Positions 34,412 through 43,403 of a stretch of DNA of 48,659 bases are shown one piece after another. Numbering within the stretch: the stretch's first letter is position 1; each line of letters starts with the position of its first letter. The DNA is from CAWKGV01 sp963849305. Its GTDB lineage: Bacteria; Pseudomonadota; Alphaproteobacteria; Acetobacterales; Acetobacteraceae. Under the pieces are notes generated by a model, which worked only from the letters and a program-made list of their open reading frames with translations, was not told where the DNA came from and ran no database searches. The position numbers and the translations under genes are program-made. The DNA is taken from NCBI GenBank assembly GCA_963849305.1, contig CAWKGV010000014.1, forward strand, positions 1 through 48,659. Reading direction: 5' to 3'.

Positions 34412-35275
34412 ATGGTTGTGCTCGGGCATGATTCGGATGGTAGAATTGCGGCGATGACGTCACATTCTCCGATCGCGTCGGTCTGCGAAAAAAGCAGCGG
34501 TCCGGGCGCCGCCGCACGGCACATCCCGCAAGTCCTGAGCCTCAGATACGGTCCCGCCGAACGTCTCGGCTGGTCGCCTCGGCTGCGCCGACGCTTCGGA
34601 TACTGCAACCCGGACGAATGGTACGAGGCGACGCTGTTCGACCTCGTGGATGCGCGGACTGACTGGCTCGATGTGGGATGCGGGCGTGATCTTTTTCCAT
34701 CGAACCCTCGTGGCGCCAAGGTCTTGGCCGGGCGCTGCCGCCTGCTCGTCGGTCTCGATCCGTCCGACAATATCGACGATAATCCGCTGATTCACGAGCG
34801 GGCCAAATGCAGGTTGGAGGAGTATCAGCCGGATCGGTGGTTCGACCTGATCACGCTGCGCATGGTCGCCGAACACATCGCCGAGCCGGCCGCTTCGGTC
34901 GCGGCGCTGGCGCGGCTTGCCAAGCCGGGCGGGCTGGTAGTGGTTTACACCGTCGCCAAGTTCTCGCCGGTCACGCTGGTCTCGGCCATGACCCCGCTAC
35001 GGGTTCACCACTTGCTCAAGCGGCTGCTCTGGCGGACTGAGGAGCGCGATACGTTCCCGACCGTCTACCGGATGAACACGCGGCGCGCGTTGGGCCGGCT
35101 GTTCGGCGCCGCCGGGTTTCGCGAGGAGAGCTTCCGGTTGCTGGACGACTGCCGCACGTTCGGCCGGTGGAAGGCGCTGACCATCCTGGAGCTGGTCGCT
35201 TGGAAGGGGCTGCGCGGCGTCGGGCTGCGATACCCCGATGCTTGCATCTTGGCCCTGTTCCGCAAATCGGGGTGA
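34412..35275 (+). CDS. Class I SAM-dependent methyltransferase
   Basis: Probable methyltransferase of 287 residues. Motif I is DWLDVGCGRDLFPSN at about residues 83-98. An acidic residue follows in LLVGLDPSDN, then MVAEHIAEPAASVAALARLAKPGG (motif III region) and LFGAAGFREES near the end, all in the order of the methyltransf_11/25 fold. An in-frame ATG at 34454 (MTSHSP) could be the true start, since neither has a strong ribosome site. It follows the selD fusion by six bases but has no obvious link to selenium metabolism. Substrate unknown. Confidence 0.8.
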   Translation: MVVLGHDSDGRIAAMTSHSPIASVCEKSSGPGAAARHIPQVLSLRYGPAERLGWSPRLRRRFGYCNPDEWYEATLFDLVDARTDWLDVGCGRDLFPSNPRGAKVLAGRCRLLVGLDPSDNIDDNPLIHERAKCRLEEYQPDRWFDLITLRMVAEHIAEPAASVAALARLAKPGGLVVVYTVAKFSPVTLVSAMTPLRVHHLLKRLLWRTEERDTFPTVYRMNTRRALGRLFGAAGFREESFRLLDDCRTFGRWKALTILELVAWKGLRGVGLRYPDACILALFRKSG

Positions 35276-35294
35276 CGCGCATCTGTCTGATCGA

Positions 35295-35315
35295 CCCCTC
35301 CCGCAAGAGGAGGGG
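35295..35315. terminator. Hairpin between convergent genes
   Basis: Inverted repeat cccctcc (35295-35301) and ggagggg (35309-35315) with a 7-base loop, lying between the ends of the methyltransferase and glycosyltransferase genes. There is no T-tract on either side, so it may be a weak terminator or a short relative of the dispersed palindromes. Confidence 0.35.
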
Positions 35316-35325
35316 AGGCTATTGG

Positions 35326-36567
35326 TCACGACGAGCCTGAGAGCCAGTTCCGGATATCGGCGGGCAACTGGGACAAATTAGCCCGCCAGGAGTCGTTCAC
35401 AGTTGCTGGGATGTCGGCGGGACTATCTCGTGAGCCGATGTGGAAGTACACGGTGCAATCAGCGTCGGCCAGGAACAGCAGTTCGGTGGTTTGCACGAAT
35501 GTTTCCGAACTGAGGATCAGCACCGATTTGAGGCGCTTCTGGAACGCCAGATTGAACATAGCCGATCCACCCGGGCCGGCCACGTACTGGGCCGCCGATA
35601 CCGCAGCGACCTGTTCCTCAATGGACAGGCCTTCCGGTTTGATAATCGAGAAACCAAAGCTTCTGAAAATCTCTTCGGCGTCGGCTTCGTTGGTCATTCG
35701 CCGCGCAGACAGGCTCGATCGGGAAAGGTATATCTTGTCGGCGTGAGAGGACCGGGGCTCAGGGAATGCGTCGCGAATTTGTCGCCAAAGCCGGGCCGAG
35801 GTCGGTGACGCGTAGCGCGACACCGCCAGCGACGGGGAGGCCAGCAGCAACTTTTGGCAGTGGAATAGTCCTTGCGAGAAAATCACCTCGTCCGCATCCG
35901 CGCCCGCGGTGTGCAGCAGCGCATCCCGAAACCTCGTATTCTCCTGCGTGTGCTCGATGATGAGTTTGACATCGCCAAACATCTCGCGGCAGAGCTTCCA
36001 CGCATACATCCGGCTGAGGCAGTCCGCGACGAAATGCCCGAAATGACCCGACACGAGATGACCCATGAAAAATCCTGTGTCCACCTTCCGGGCACTGGAC
36101 AAATTCATCTCAATCGGAAGCCGATATAAATTGACGCCTTCATGGCGAAACCACCCCACGGCCCCCGCGTCCCAGGGAATGTTGAAGTCACTTGCCAGCC
36201 TTCGGCTTGCTGGTAGAAACGGGGGCGCATAGGGCAGGCAATACGCGTCGTCCAATCTCGCGATGGCCATCTCAGGATAGGCGACCTCCCGCGGGAAAAT
36301 GTTTCTAGGCGGCGCATCCCAGGACAGCGAAGGATCGTTGGCGAAACCCCAGCCTCCCGGAATGCTGTGCCGAACCGATGGCGGGTTCAGCACGAATGAG
36401 TCTGGCAAGCTCATGCGGCCCGCCGGTGCCAGAAGCGTCCTTGAGAACGGTAGGTCAGTCAATTCCGAAAGGTCGCCTGTCACCGTCATCGACGACGACG
36501 GGAAAGCAAGGAATCGCAAGTTCTCGGGTATCAAGTGTCCGGTATGAGTGCCTGAGTTCGCTTCCAT
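35326..36567 (-). CDS. Glycosyltransferase family 61 (DUF563) protein
   Basis: A 413-residue protein without signal peptide or clear membrane span. Around residue 165-190 it reads FFMGHLVSGHFGHFVADCLSRMYAW, the conserved core of family 61 in which an H-x-x-H-x-x-x-D pattern is usual. Later come KIYLSRSSLSARRMTNEADAEEIFRSFGF and VAGPGGSAMFNLAF, also family hallmarks. Likely transfers a sugar in the cytoplasm for capsule, lipopolysaccharide or exopolysaccharide synthesis. It stands alone, with no other polysaccharide genes beside it. Its first codons overlap the HigA remnant on the other strand. Confidence 0.82.
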   Translation of the reverse strand: MEANSGTHTGHLIPENLRFLAFPSSSMTVTGDLSELTDLPFSRTLLAPAGRMSLPDSFVLNPPSVRHSIPGGWGFANDPSLSWDAPPRNIFPREVAYPEMAIARLDDAYCLPYAPPFLPASRRLASDFNIPWDAGAVGWFRHEGVNLYRLPIEMNLSSARKVDTGFFMGHLVSGHFGHFVADCLSRMYAWKLCREMFGDVKLIIEHTQENTRFRDALLHTAGADADEVIFSQGLFHCQKLLLASPSLAVSRYASPTSARLWRQIRDAFPEPRSSHADKIYLSRSSLSARRMTNEADAEEIFRSFGFSIIKPEGLSIEEQVAAVSAAQYVAGPGGSAMFNLAFQKRLKSVLILSSETFVQTTELLFLADADCTVYFHIGSRDSPADIPATVNDSWRANLSQLPADIRNWLSGSS

Positions 36568-36782
36568 CGTTCGCTATCTGCTCAATTCATTGCTGAATGA
36601 ACTTGCGTCGGATCACCGGGTCAAGCCTCACGGTCACGCCGGCAATGGCGGTGCGTCTCGGCAAGCTGTTCGGCAATGGCCCGTGGCTGTGGCTGCGGAT
36701 GCAGCAGGCCCACGATCTCTGGCAAGCCGAGCGCGAGTTGGCCGAGGCAGTGAGCCGAATTCCCACCTTGCGCGCGGCCTAG
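36560..36782 (+). pseudogene. Remnant of a HigA-type antitoxin
   Basis: The C-terminal half of a HigA antitoxin is readable from about 36627: TVTPAMAVRLGKLFGNGPWLWLRMQQAHDLWQAE. A bit of the preceding helix, LLNSLLNE, lies in another frame just upstream (about 36575-36601). The N-terminal helix-turn-helix is missing, as is any HigB toxin gene. A frameshifted and 5'-truncated toxin-antitoxin remnant. Confidence 0.7.
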
Positions 36783-36845
36783 CCTGAGGGGAGGATAGTG
36801 CCGAGGGCGAACGGTGCCCGCGCAGATCCTTACCTGGAGGCAAAC

Positions 36846-37526
36846 ATGGGGAAATGGTCGAGGCTGATCGGCTTACTTGGGTTGGTGCTGGCCTTGGCTG
36901 CCGGGCCGGTCGCGAAGGCGCAGACTGCCTCGCGGGACGTGATGGCGCACGCCATTCAGACGGTGAACGATCTCAGGCGCGATCCGGCCTTCGGCAACGC
37001 GCGGCGGTTGATCGCGCAGCATGGGCGGGCCGTGATGATCGTGCCTCGGCTTTACAAAGCGGGCTTCTTCTTCGGCGGGTCGGGCGGCGAGGGCGTGCTG
37101 ATGATCCGCCGGGGGCCCCGCGCCTGGAGCGACCCGGCGTTCTTCTACATCGCCTCGGCGTCGTTCGGCTTGCAGATCGGCCTACAACAATCGGAGATGA
37201 TCCTGATCGCCCTGAGCGAGCGCGGCGTGAATGCCTTGCTCACCAACGGGTTCAAATTCGGTGCCGGCGCGGATATCGCGGTCGCGATGCTCGGCTCGAG
37301 CGCCCAGGGTGCCGCGACGACCGGCGGGGCGGATATCGTGGTCTGGGCCTCGACCTCCGGCGCCTATGCCGGGCTGACCATCGACGGCTCGGTCATCAAG
37401 CCCTCGCCCGATCACGACCGCGGCTATTACGGAGTTCCTGTGACCACCGGGGAAATCCTGAGCGAGCGGGTGCGGGCGCCGGCCTCGGCGGTGCGCCTGC
37501 GGGAAGATCTGGGCTCGATTAGCTGA
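36846..37526 (+). CDS. SYLF-domain (YSC84-like) lipid-binding protein
   Basis: A 226-residue exported protein with a signal peptide (MGKWSRLIGLLGLVLALAAGPVAKAQ). The mature part matches the bacterial Ysc84/SYLF family: AVMIVPRLYKAGFFFGGSGGEGVLM, ASFGLQIGLQQSEMILIAL, FKFGAGADIAVA and the closing YYGVPVTTGEIL. The domain binds phosphoinositide-type lipids in eukaryotes; the periplasmic role in bacteria is not known. The start at 36846 is supported by a CTGGAGG ribosome site and by the signal peptide starting there. Confidence 0.88.
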   Translation: MGKWSRLIGLLGLVLALAAGPVAKAQTASRDVMAHAIQTVNDLRRDPAFGNARRLIAQHGRAVMIVPRLYKAGFFFGGSGGEGVLMIRRGPRAWSDPAFFYIASASFGLQIGLQQSEMILIALSERGVNALLTNGFKFGAGADIAVAMLGSSAQGAATTGGADIVVWASTSGAYAGLTIDGSVIKPSPDHDRGYYGVPVTTGEILSERVRAPASAVRLREDLGSIS

Positions 37527-37555
37527 CCCTCATCCGCTGCTCAAATGCGGCTACG

Positions 37556-37576
37556 TCTCCCGCGAAGCGCGGGAGA
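37556..37576 (+). terminator. Hairpin downstream of the SYLF gene
   Basis: Perfect 9-bp stem, tctcccgcg (37556-37564) and cgcgggaga (37568-37576), with loop aag, 30 bases after the stop codon. No poly-T follows, so a factor-dependent terminator or a dispersed palindrome is equally likely. Confidence 0.4.
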
Positions 37577-37700
37577 GGTCTTAGTTGTTCGCGAGAGGTA
37601 ACGCACCAATGTCGCAGGGTTCCAATGGCCGCCGGCAGCATTGCCATGGCGCGGAGGTGGATTTGCGCGGGCGCTCGGCCCATGCCGCCAAGCCGTTCAC

Positions 37701-37868
37701 CGCCATTACGCCGCGCGCGGCGTGCCGGTCGCGCTGTACGGCGCCGGACCGGGCGACATCGAGGAAGCGAATGCCCATCGCGCCGACGAACGTTTGCCGC
37801 TCATCGATCTGAGCAAGGCAACCGAGGTCGTTGCCCTAACGCTGGCGAGCCTGCTCGGAGGCGAATGA
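37701..37868 (+). pseudogene. 3' remnant of an M20-family peptidase/deacylase
   Basis: One frame reads GVPVALYGAGPGDIEEANAHRADERLPLIDL and continues to KATEVVALTLASLLGGE and a stop. This is the C-terminal end typical of M20 amidohydrolases such as acetylornithine deacetylase or amidase types, where GAGP and the ANAHRADE segment (with its conserved His) close the active site. Only about 55 residues remain. The sequence in front (37585-37700) has lost its frame. It sits 40 bases before the NCS1 permease remnant. Confidence 0.6.
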
Positions 37869-37908
37869 CGGTGGCCGGCGAGAACCGAGCAAGGGACAGG
37901 AGGGAACC

Positions 37909-38784
37909 ATGGCGTCCCATACCAGCAGTATCATCACGCGGCCGAGCCCGGGAGCCGACCCGAAGCTCTACAATCAGGACTTGGCGCCGACCGCCGAACA
38001 TGGGCGGAGCTGGGGCGTGTTCGACATCTTTTCGATGTGGATGTCCGATGTGCATTCGGTCGGCGGCTACACATTCGCGGCCAGCCTGTTCTTCCTGGGG
38101 CTGACCGGATGGCAGGTGCTGATCTCGATGGTGGTGGGCATCCTGGTCGTTTATGCCCTGATCAACCTGATCGGCCGGCCGTCGCAACGATACGGCATCC
38201 CGTACCCGGTGATGGCGCGTCTCGTTCGGCGTGATAGGGGCCAATCTCGCCGCGATCACCGGGCGTGGTCCGGCATCGTCTGGTACGGCGTGCAGACCTA
38301 TTTCGCCTCCAAGGCGGTGCAGGTGTTGGTGATCACCTTCGCGCCAGGGGCCGTGGCGCTGACGCACAACAGCATCGCCGGGCTCTCGACGCTGGGCTGG
38401 TTCAGCTTCCTGTTCATGTGGGTGTTCCAGTTGCTGATCTTCCGCAGCGGCATGGAGACGATCCGCCGGTTCATCGATTTCTGTGGCCCCGCCGTCTATG
38501 TCGTGATGTTCCTGCTCGCGATCTGGATCTTGTCGCAGGCGGGCCTGTCCAGCTTGTCGCTGCATCTCGGCGGGACGCAGTACGCGGGCTTCGCGTCGGT
38601 TGGCGTGATGGCCAATGCCGCCATCCTGATCGTGGCCTATTTCGCGGCGCTGCTGCTGAACTTCGGCGACTTCGCCCGGTTCGCGAAAACCGAGCGCGCC
38701 ATGAGGGCGGGGAACTTCCTCGGCAATTCGCTCCGCCGCTCGGTTGTCAGAGCAGACACCCGCTCGCGCTTGGCCAGCGGCTAG
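37909..38784 (+). pseudogene. Degenerate NCS1-family permease (allantoin/hydantoin/pyrimidine type)
   Basis: The first half of an NCS1 nucleobase transporter: NQDLAPTAEHGRSWGVFDIFSMWMSDVHSVGGYTFAASLFFLGL, later WSGIVWYGVQTYFASKAV and FINFCGP-like FIDFCGPAVYVVMF. Between about 38218 and 38262 the frame is wrong: the expected RVSFGVIGANLAAITRAWSG reads RLVRRDRGQSRRDHRAWSG, so two indels together restore frame. After FGDFARFAKTERAMRAGNFLGN the similarity stops and about 15 unrelated residues follow, leaving 291 of the usual 480 or so. With the M20 remnant it appears to be the wreck of a nitrogen-heterocycle salvage locus. Confidence 0.78.
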
Positions 38785-38972
38785 GCAGTAGCGGTCACCA
38801 AGTGACAATCCCCGTCCAGCGTGATCAGACGCAACATTCATTCTAAAGCTTGCCGTCTATACGCCGGTGGACAGTGGCTTGCCTTCGGAAGCGGCTGAAT
38901 GGCGACATCGCGAGTAGCGTGTGTCTCGCACGCCACTCACTAATGCCCGACTGCCAGTGCTGGGCTACATCG

Positions 38973-39440
38973 TCAAGGGGCCTTGCTCGGGTCATCCGCC
39001 GAGTTGACGTAGACGATCGCGAAGGGGCCGTCGCCGTGCACTTGCACGACCGTCTCCGTGGTTGCCCAAGCATAATGGTTCGTGCCTGCAGGCAACGAGA
39101 CGAAACCGCCGGGCGCGAACGTCTGCCCCTTGTCCGCATCGAGCTTGTCCCCCATTCCCGCGTGGAAGCTTCCGGACAGGACGGTCACATTCTCCGTTGT
39201 CGGGTGATGATGAGCGGGAATCTTGTAGTTCGTGGGCATTTTGAGCCGGAGAACGTAGGGACCATCCTTAGACGGATCTCCCGAAAGCACGGCAATCATG
39301 GCGCCCTTCGGCAGACTAGAAGGCACGGGGCCCCACTTCACAGCATCAGGCCCGCTGACGAGATCCATCGTGGAACTTTCTGCCCACGCGGATAGCGGGG
39401 CAGCGAGCATGGCGGCAAGTACAATAGTGGCGGCACGCAT
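38973..39440 (-). CDS. Exported cupin-domain protein
   Basis: A 155-residue protein with a signal peptide (MRAATIVLAAMLAAPLSAWA). A single cupin barrel follows, with metal-binding motif 1 at residues 77-90 (HHHPTTENVTVLSG; His77, His79, Glu83) and motif 2 with LPAGTNHYAWA. Such small periplasmic cupins often bind a metal, but the reaction is unknown. The start at 39440 follows a GGAGGACAC site. Confidence 0.85.
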   Translation of the reverse strand: MRAATIVLAAMLAAPLSAWAESSTMDLVSGPDAVKWGPVPSSLPKGAMIAVLSGDPSKDGPYVLRLKMPTNYKIPAHHHPTTENVTVLSGSFHAGMGDKLDADKGQTFAPGGFVSLPAGTNHYAWATTETVVQVHGDGPFAIVYVNSADDPSKAP

Positions 39441-39532
39441 TGTGTCCTCCTGGGCTTTCTTTTCGGCGCTGAGAAAGAGCGCCCGAACCACCGCCGATAG
39501 TCCGGCAAGACACGACGTAAGGTGTCTCGCCG

Positions 39533-39757
39533 TCAGGCAGCTTTTCCGCGAGCAAGGGCGTGCACGTCGGCGGTGGTCAGGACGTTGCCGCCGATTCCCT
39601 AGTCGCCGCTTTCCACCTCCTCAACCACGCACCAAGTGACGCCACGCATGCTCTCGCCCTCGATCGAGACCATGGCGTCGGTCAGCTTGCTGATGATCTG
39701 GCCCTTCTGCTCCTTGCTGAACACGTCCTTGATGACACGAACCTGAATGAGCGGCAT
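39533..39757 (-). pseudogene. 4-oxalocrotonate tautomerase family gene interrupted by one amber codon
   Basis: The frame from 39757 reads MPLIQVRVIKDVFSKEQKGQ onward, with the catalytic Pro1 (after Met removal), and reaches VVEEVESGD. There a TAG at 39599-39601 stops it after 52 residues. Beyond the TAG the same frame continues without any other defect: GIGGNVLTTADVHALARG, Lys-Ala-Ala and a TGA at 39533-39535. A Trp at this place (TGG to TAG) would restore a normal 74-residue tautomerase. Either a very recent pseudogene or a truncated protein that lacks its C-terminal strand. It is divergent from the MocR-type regulator gene. Confidence 0.85.
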
Positions 39758-39944
39758 TGGATTTCTACCTCCGGGTCTTATGGTTGCTGGTCGGGTGCCG
39801 CGGCGGGCTGCTACCCTTCCCTCCTTGACACGCACACCACAGTGCCGAACACTTGCCCGCACAGTAATAGACAGTTTGAACGTCAGTCGGGGTTACTGTA
39901 CTGGTCCAGCGACCGGGCCAATCCGACGCGAAGCAGGAACCGGC

Positions 39945-41357
39945 ATGCTCTCCCTCACTGTCAGCCAGAAAAGCGACCAGCCGCTCGCCGACCAGATCGT
40001 GGTTGGCGTCAAGCGGCAAATCGACGATCGGCACCTGCGGCCGGGCAGCAAGCTGCCATCGATCCGCGGCTTTGCCGAAAGCCTTAATGTCAGCCGCTTC
40101 ACGGTGGTCGAGGCGTACGACCGGCTCGTGGCGATGGGTTATCTGCAATCACGCCGCGGCGCCGGCTTCTACACCTCGGCCGCGCCGGCCGCCGCGGCGC
40201 GTACCGCACCGTCCGACACCCACAAGCGCAACGAGCAACTCGTCTGGCTGGTCCGCCGCCTGCTTGAGGCGGACGACAACACCCTGCTCGCCGGCGGCCC
40301 GTGGCTGCCGAATTCGTGGCTCGACGAAGGCGGCATTCGCCAGAGCCTCAACGTGCTCGCCCGAAAAAATGGTGCGTATCTGCTCGAATACGGACATCCT
40401 TTCGGGTATCTGCCGTTGCGCGAGCATCTCGCGCTGACGCTTGCCGGGCTTGGCATCACCGCGCATGCAGGCCAGATCCTGCTGACGCAGGGGACCAGCC
40501 AGGCGCTTGAACTCGTCATCCGCTATCTGTTGAAGTCTGGCGACGCGGCGCTGGTAGATGACCCAGGCTACTACAACATGTTCGGCAACCTGCGCCTGCA
40601 AGGCGTGGTCATGCTGGCGGTACCGCGAAACCCCGACGGGCCGGACCTCGCCACCCTCGAAAAGCTGGCGGCGGCACACCGGCCAAAAGTGTATTTCACC
40701 CAGTCAGTGATGCAGAACCCGACCGGATCCGACATGAGCCCGCATATTGGGTTCAAGGTGTTGCAGGCCGCGGAGCGCCACAACTTCACGGTCGTCGAGG
40801 ACGACGTCTTTTGCGATCTGCAGGTGAAACCGACGCCGCGGCTGGCCATGTTCGACCAGCTCAATCGCGTGATCTACGTGCGCAGCTTTTCCAAGACGCT
40901 GTCCGGCAGTTTGCGCGTCGGCTTCGCCGCCTGCTCACAGGACACCGCCAACCAGCTCGCCGACATCAAAATGCTGACCAGCATCACCACGTCGCAGTTC
41001 ACGGAGCGGCTAATCTATCTGATGCTGGCGGATGGGCACTACCGCAAGTTCCTGTCGCGCCTGCACGAGCGGCTCGGCGCGGCTCGCCTGAATGTCGTAC
41101 GCGCCTTCGAACGCATCGGATTGGAATTGTTCGTTGAGCCCGCGGACGGCATGTTCGTCTGGGCACGCTTCCCGCATATCGAGGACTTGCTGGCGCTGGC
41201 GGAAACCGCGCAGCACGGGGGCCTGATGCTCGCACCCGGCACGGTGTTTCGCCCGCATTTGGAGCGGTCGCCGTGGATGCGGTTCAACGTTGCCGTCTGC
41301 GAAGATCCGCGTGTGCAGAATCTGCTGGAGCGACTGGCGTCTAGCATGGCGACGTGA
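39945..41357 (+). CDS. MocR/PdxR-type regulator (GntR helix-turn-helix plus aminotransferase domain)
   Basis: Transcription factor of 470 residues. Residues 1-78 form a GntR-type winged helix (PLADQIVVGVKRQIDD, LPSIRGFAESLNVSRFTVVEAYDRLVAMGYLQ). After a linker, residues about 120-470 form a fold-type I aminotransferase domain with DDPGYYN, QNPTG (257-261) and the PLP-binding SFSKTLSG with Lys317. Such proteins sense PLP or amino compounds and regulate adjacent genes. The start at 39945 gives the standard N-terminus. It is divergent from the broken tautomerase gene across about 190 bases and may once have controlled it. Confidence 0.9.
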   Translation: MLSLTVSQKSDQPLADQIVVGVKRQIDDRHLRPGSKLPSIRGFAESLNVSRFTVVEAYDRLVAMGYLQSRRGAGFYTSAAPAAAARTAPSDTHKRNEQLVWLVRRLLEADDNTLLAGGPWLPNSWLDEGGIRQSLNVLARKNGAYLLEYGHPFGYLPLREHLALTLAGLGITAHAGQILLTQGTSQALELVIRYLLKSGDAALVDDPGYYNMFGNLRLQGVVMLAVPRNPDGPDLATLEKLAAAHRPKVYFTQSVMQNPTGSDMSPHIGFKVLQAAERHNFTVVEDDVFCDLQVKPTPRLAMFDQLNRVIYVRSFSKTLSGSLRVGFAACSQDTANQLADIKMLTSITTSQFTERLIYLMLADGHYRKFLSRLHERLGAARLNVVRAFERIGLELFVEPADGMFVWARFPHIEDLLALAETAQHGGLMLAPGTVFRPHLERSPWMRFNVAVCEDPRVQNLLERLASSMAT

Positions 41358-41649
41358 GGCTGGCCAGCGGACAGAGCTTGCGGCGTGCTATCTTCTGCTG
41401 CGTGGTCATGTGGCTCTCCGGCAAGGGGATTGATGTTGCTCGCAATGCACCCGCCGCAAACATCTCGGCCTCCAACACCGTGTCTGCCCGGCACCACCAT
41501 GCAGCTTTTGCCGCAGTGCGCTTGCTGCATAAAGACCGCGGTGGCGCGAGAAGTCGTGGATGCCCGCATTCGCGGGCATGACAATGAGAGAGGAGCGGCT
41601 TTGCCGATCTTAGTCTAACCAGCTACGCTTCCGAAAAGGAGGAGCGCCC
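41358..41649. other. Intergenic stretch with a REP-like palindrome
   Basis: No gene is supported here. It holds the hairpin atgcccgc (41560-41567), loop attc, gcgggcat (41572-41579), a common type of dispersed palindrome in proteobacteria that may also act as terminator for the regulator gene. An AAGGAGGAG ribosome site for the MFS gene closes the stretch at about 41636-41644. Confidence 0.55.
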
Positions 41650-43167
41650 ATGCCGGCAACCCGCTGGGGCACGCTTGGACCGAACCGCCTGCTGGAACAT
41701 TACCCGCTGCCCGCCGCGCGCCGGCGTCATCTGGCGCTCGTCGTTGTCATCACCATCGCGCTCTATTACGCGCTCTATGTCGGCGGCGGCGTCGCGCCGC
41801 TGGTGATGGCGGAGCTGCGGATCAGCTTCGGCTACCTGGTCGTCACGCTGGCGGTGGGCAGCGCGGCCGGCGCCTTTGCCTCGCTGCTGGCGGGGCTCAC
41901 GGACCGTTTCGGCCGTGCGCGGCTCGTGGTTTGGGGCCTGCTGATCGTGGCGATTTTAACGCTGTTGGTGCCGCTGGTGCATGACCGGCTGAGCTGGGCG
42001 GTGATCGGCGTCGTGGTGGGCTTCGTCGAGGGGGTCATCCTGGTCGCGACGCCGGCGCTGATCCGCGACTTCTCGCCGCAGGTGGGGCGCGCGGCGGCGA
42101 TGGGGTTCTGGACCATCGGCCCGGTGCTCGGCAGCCTGCTGGTCAGCGTGGTGACAAGCGCCACGCTGCCGGTCTTCGCATCCTGGCGCAGCCAGTACGT
42201 GATCTGCGGCGCACTCACGTTTGTGGTGTTCGTGCTGGCCTTCCTGTTCCTGCGCGAGCTGAAGCCGGAACTCCGCGATCAGCTCATGGTGAACGAGCGC
42301 GACCGGGTGCTGAACGAGCTGCGCGCGCGCGGCCTGGATATCGCGGCCAGCCTGCGCCACCCGTGGCGGCAGATGCTGCGCCCGGACATCCTGTTCTCGG
42401 CGTTCGGCGTGTCGGTGCTGCTCCTGGCCTATTACACGGCGGTCGCGTTCGGGGTGATCTACATCGTGACCGTGTACGGCTTCACCCCTGCGCGGGCGAA
42501 CGCGCTGCTGAACTGGAGTTGGGGCACCAACGCGGCGTCGCTGATCCTGGTGGGCCTGTGCTCGGACCGCCTGCGGGTGCGCAAGCCGTTCATGCTGGTG
42601 GGCGGCGTGGGCAGCGCCGTCACCATCTGGGTGTTCCTGGCGCATGGCGCGACCCACCCGACCTTCCCCGCCATGGCCGGCGTGGCCTGCCTGATCTCCG
42701 TGCTGATGGGGGCCGCCTACGTGTGCTGGATGGCGAGCTTCACCGAGACGATCGAGGCGCACAACCCGGCGCTGACCGCGACGGGGCTCGCCATCTGGGG
42801 CTGGCTGCTGCGCCTGGTCGTCACCGCCTCGTTCCTGTCGCTGCCGCATGTGGTCACCACGGTGACGCCGCTGGTGGAGGCGCCGCCCGTGCTGGCTGCG
42901 TTCGCGCACGCGCGGGCGGCGGGCGCGGTGCCGCCGGCGCTCGCGGCGCGGGTGGCGGAGATCGGCGCCGCCGCGAAGGCAACGCCGGGACAATGGCAGT
43001 TCTGGTTCGCGATCTGCGCGGCGGGGGCGGCGGCGTTCGTGGTCCTGATCTTCCTGATGAAAGGCCGTTGGAGCAGCGCCGCCGCCCGCGCCGACGAGGC
43101 CGCGCATGACGCGGCGGTCGCCGCCGCCCTGGCGGCGCGGGGCGGTAGCGAAGCCACCGCTTCGTAA
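41650..43167 (+). CDS. Major facilitator superfamily transporter
   Basis: Inner-membrane transporter of 505 residues with about twelve spans. The N-terminal half carries the loop 2-3 motif LLAGLTDRFGRARLVVWG, the MFS signature G-x-x-x-D-R-x-G-R-x. A central cytoplasmic loop (about 195-245) is followed by a second bundle with LVGLCSDRLRVRKPFMLVGG, the repeated signature. The C-terminus is Ala-rich and charged. A strong AGGAGG site precedes the ATG. Substrate unknown; organic acid or sugar-acid symport is typical of relatives. Confidence 0.88.
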   Translation: MPATRWGTLGPNRLLEHYPLPAARRRHLALVVVITIALYYALYVGGGVAPLVMAELRISFGYLVVTLAVGSAAGAFASLLAGLTDRFGRARLVVWGLLIVAILTLLVPLVHDRLSWAVIGVVVGFVEGVILVATPALIRDFSPQVGRAAAMGFWTIGPVLGSLLVSVVTSATLPVFASWRSQYVICGALTFVVFVLAFLFLRELKPELRDQLMVNERDRVLNELRARGLDIAASLRHPWRQMLRPDILFSAFGVSVLLLAYYTAVAFGVIYIVTVYGFTPARANALLNWSWGTNAASLILVGLCSDRLRVRKPFMLVGGVGSAVTIWVFLAHGATHPTFPAMAGVACLISVLMGAAYVCWMASFTETIEAHNPALTATGLAIWGWLLRLVVTASFLSLPHVVTTVTPLVEAPPVLAAFAHARAAGAVPPALAARVAEIGAAAKATPGQWQFWFAICAAGAAAFVVLIFLMKGRWSSAAARADEAAHDAAVAAALAARGGSEATAS

Positions 43168-43403
43168 CCGCCTTGGGCACGGCAGCGCATGTGTCAGGCG
43201 CGCGCGTGTGGAATGAAGCGGCGGGGCGCCTGCTTAGCTTGTGCTCGGGCCGGCTTGCGACCGGACCCGTGGGATGGCGGGAGCGGGCGCATTGGGCGAC
43301 GATACGTGGCGGTGCTCAAGTGGATGGTGGGCACCCTCTACCCGCTCGTGCTCGCGATCCCCCTCAAGCTGTTCTGGAACTGAGCGCGCGTCGTGTCGCG
43401 GCT

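Noticed and set aside
32660..34429. Long minus-strand open frame opposite the SelD fusion
   Set aside because: Shadow of a clear fusion protein; no recognisable content.
43189..43383. Small open frame ending in a hydrophobic stretch (MVGTLYPLVLAIPLKLFWN)
   Set aside because: The hydrophobic end is suggestive, but there is no ribosome site at a sensible start and no family match, so it is not called as a gene.
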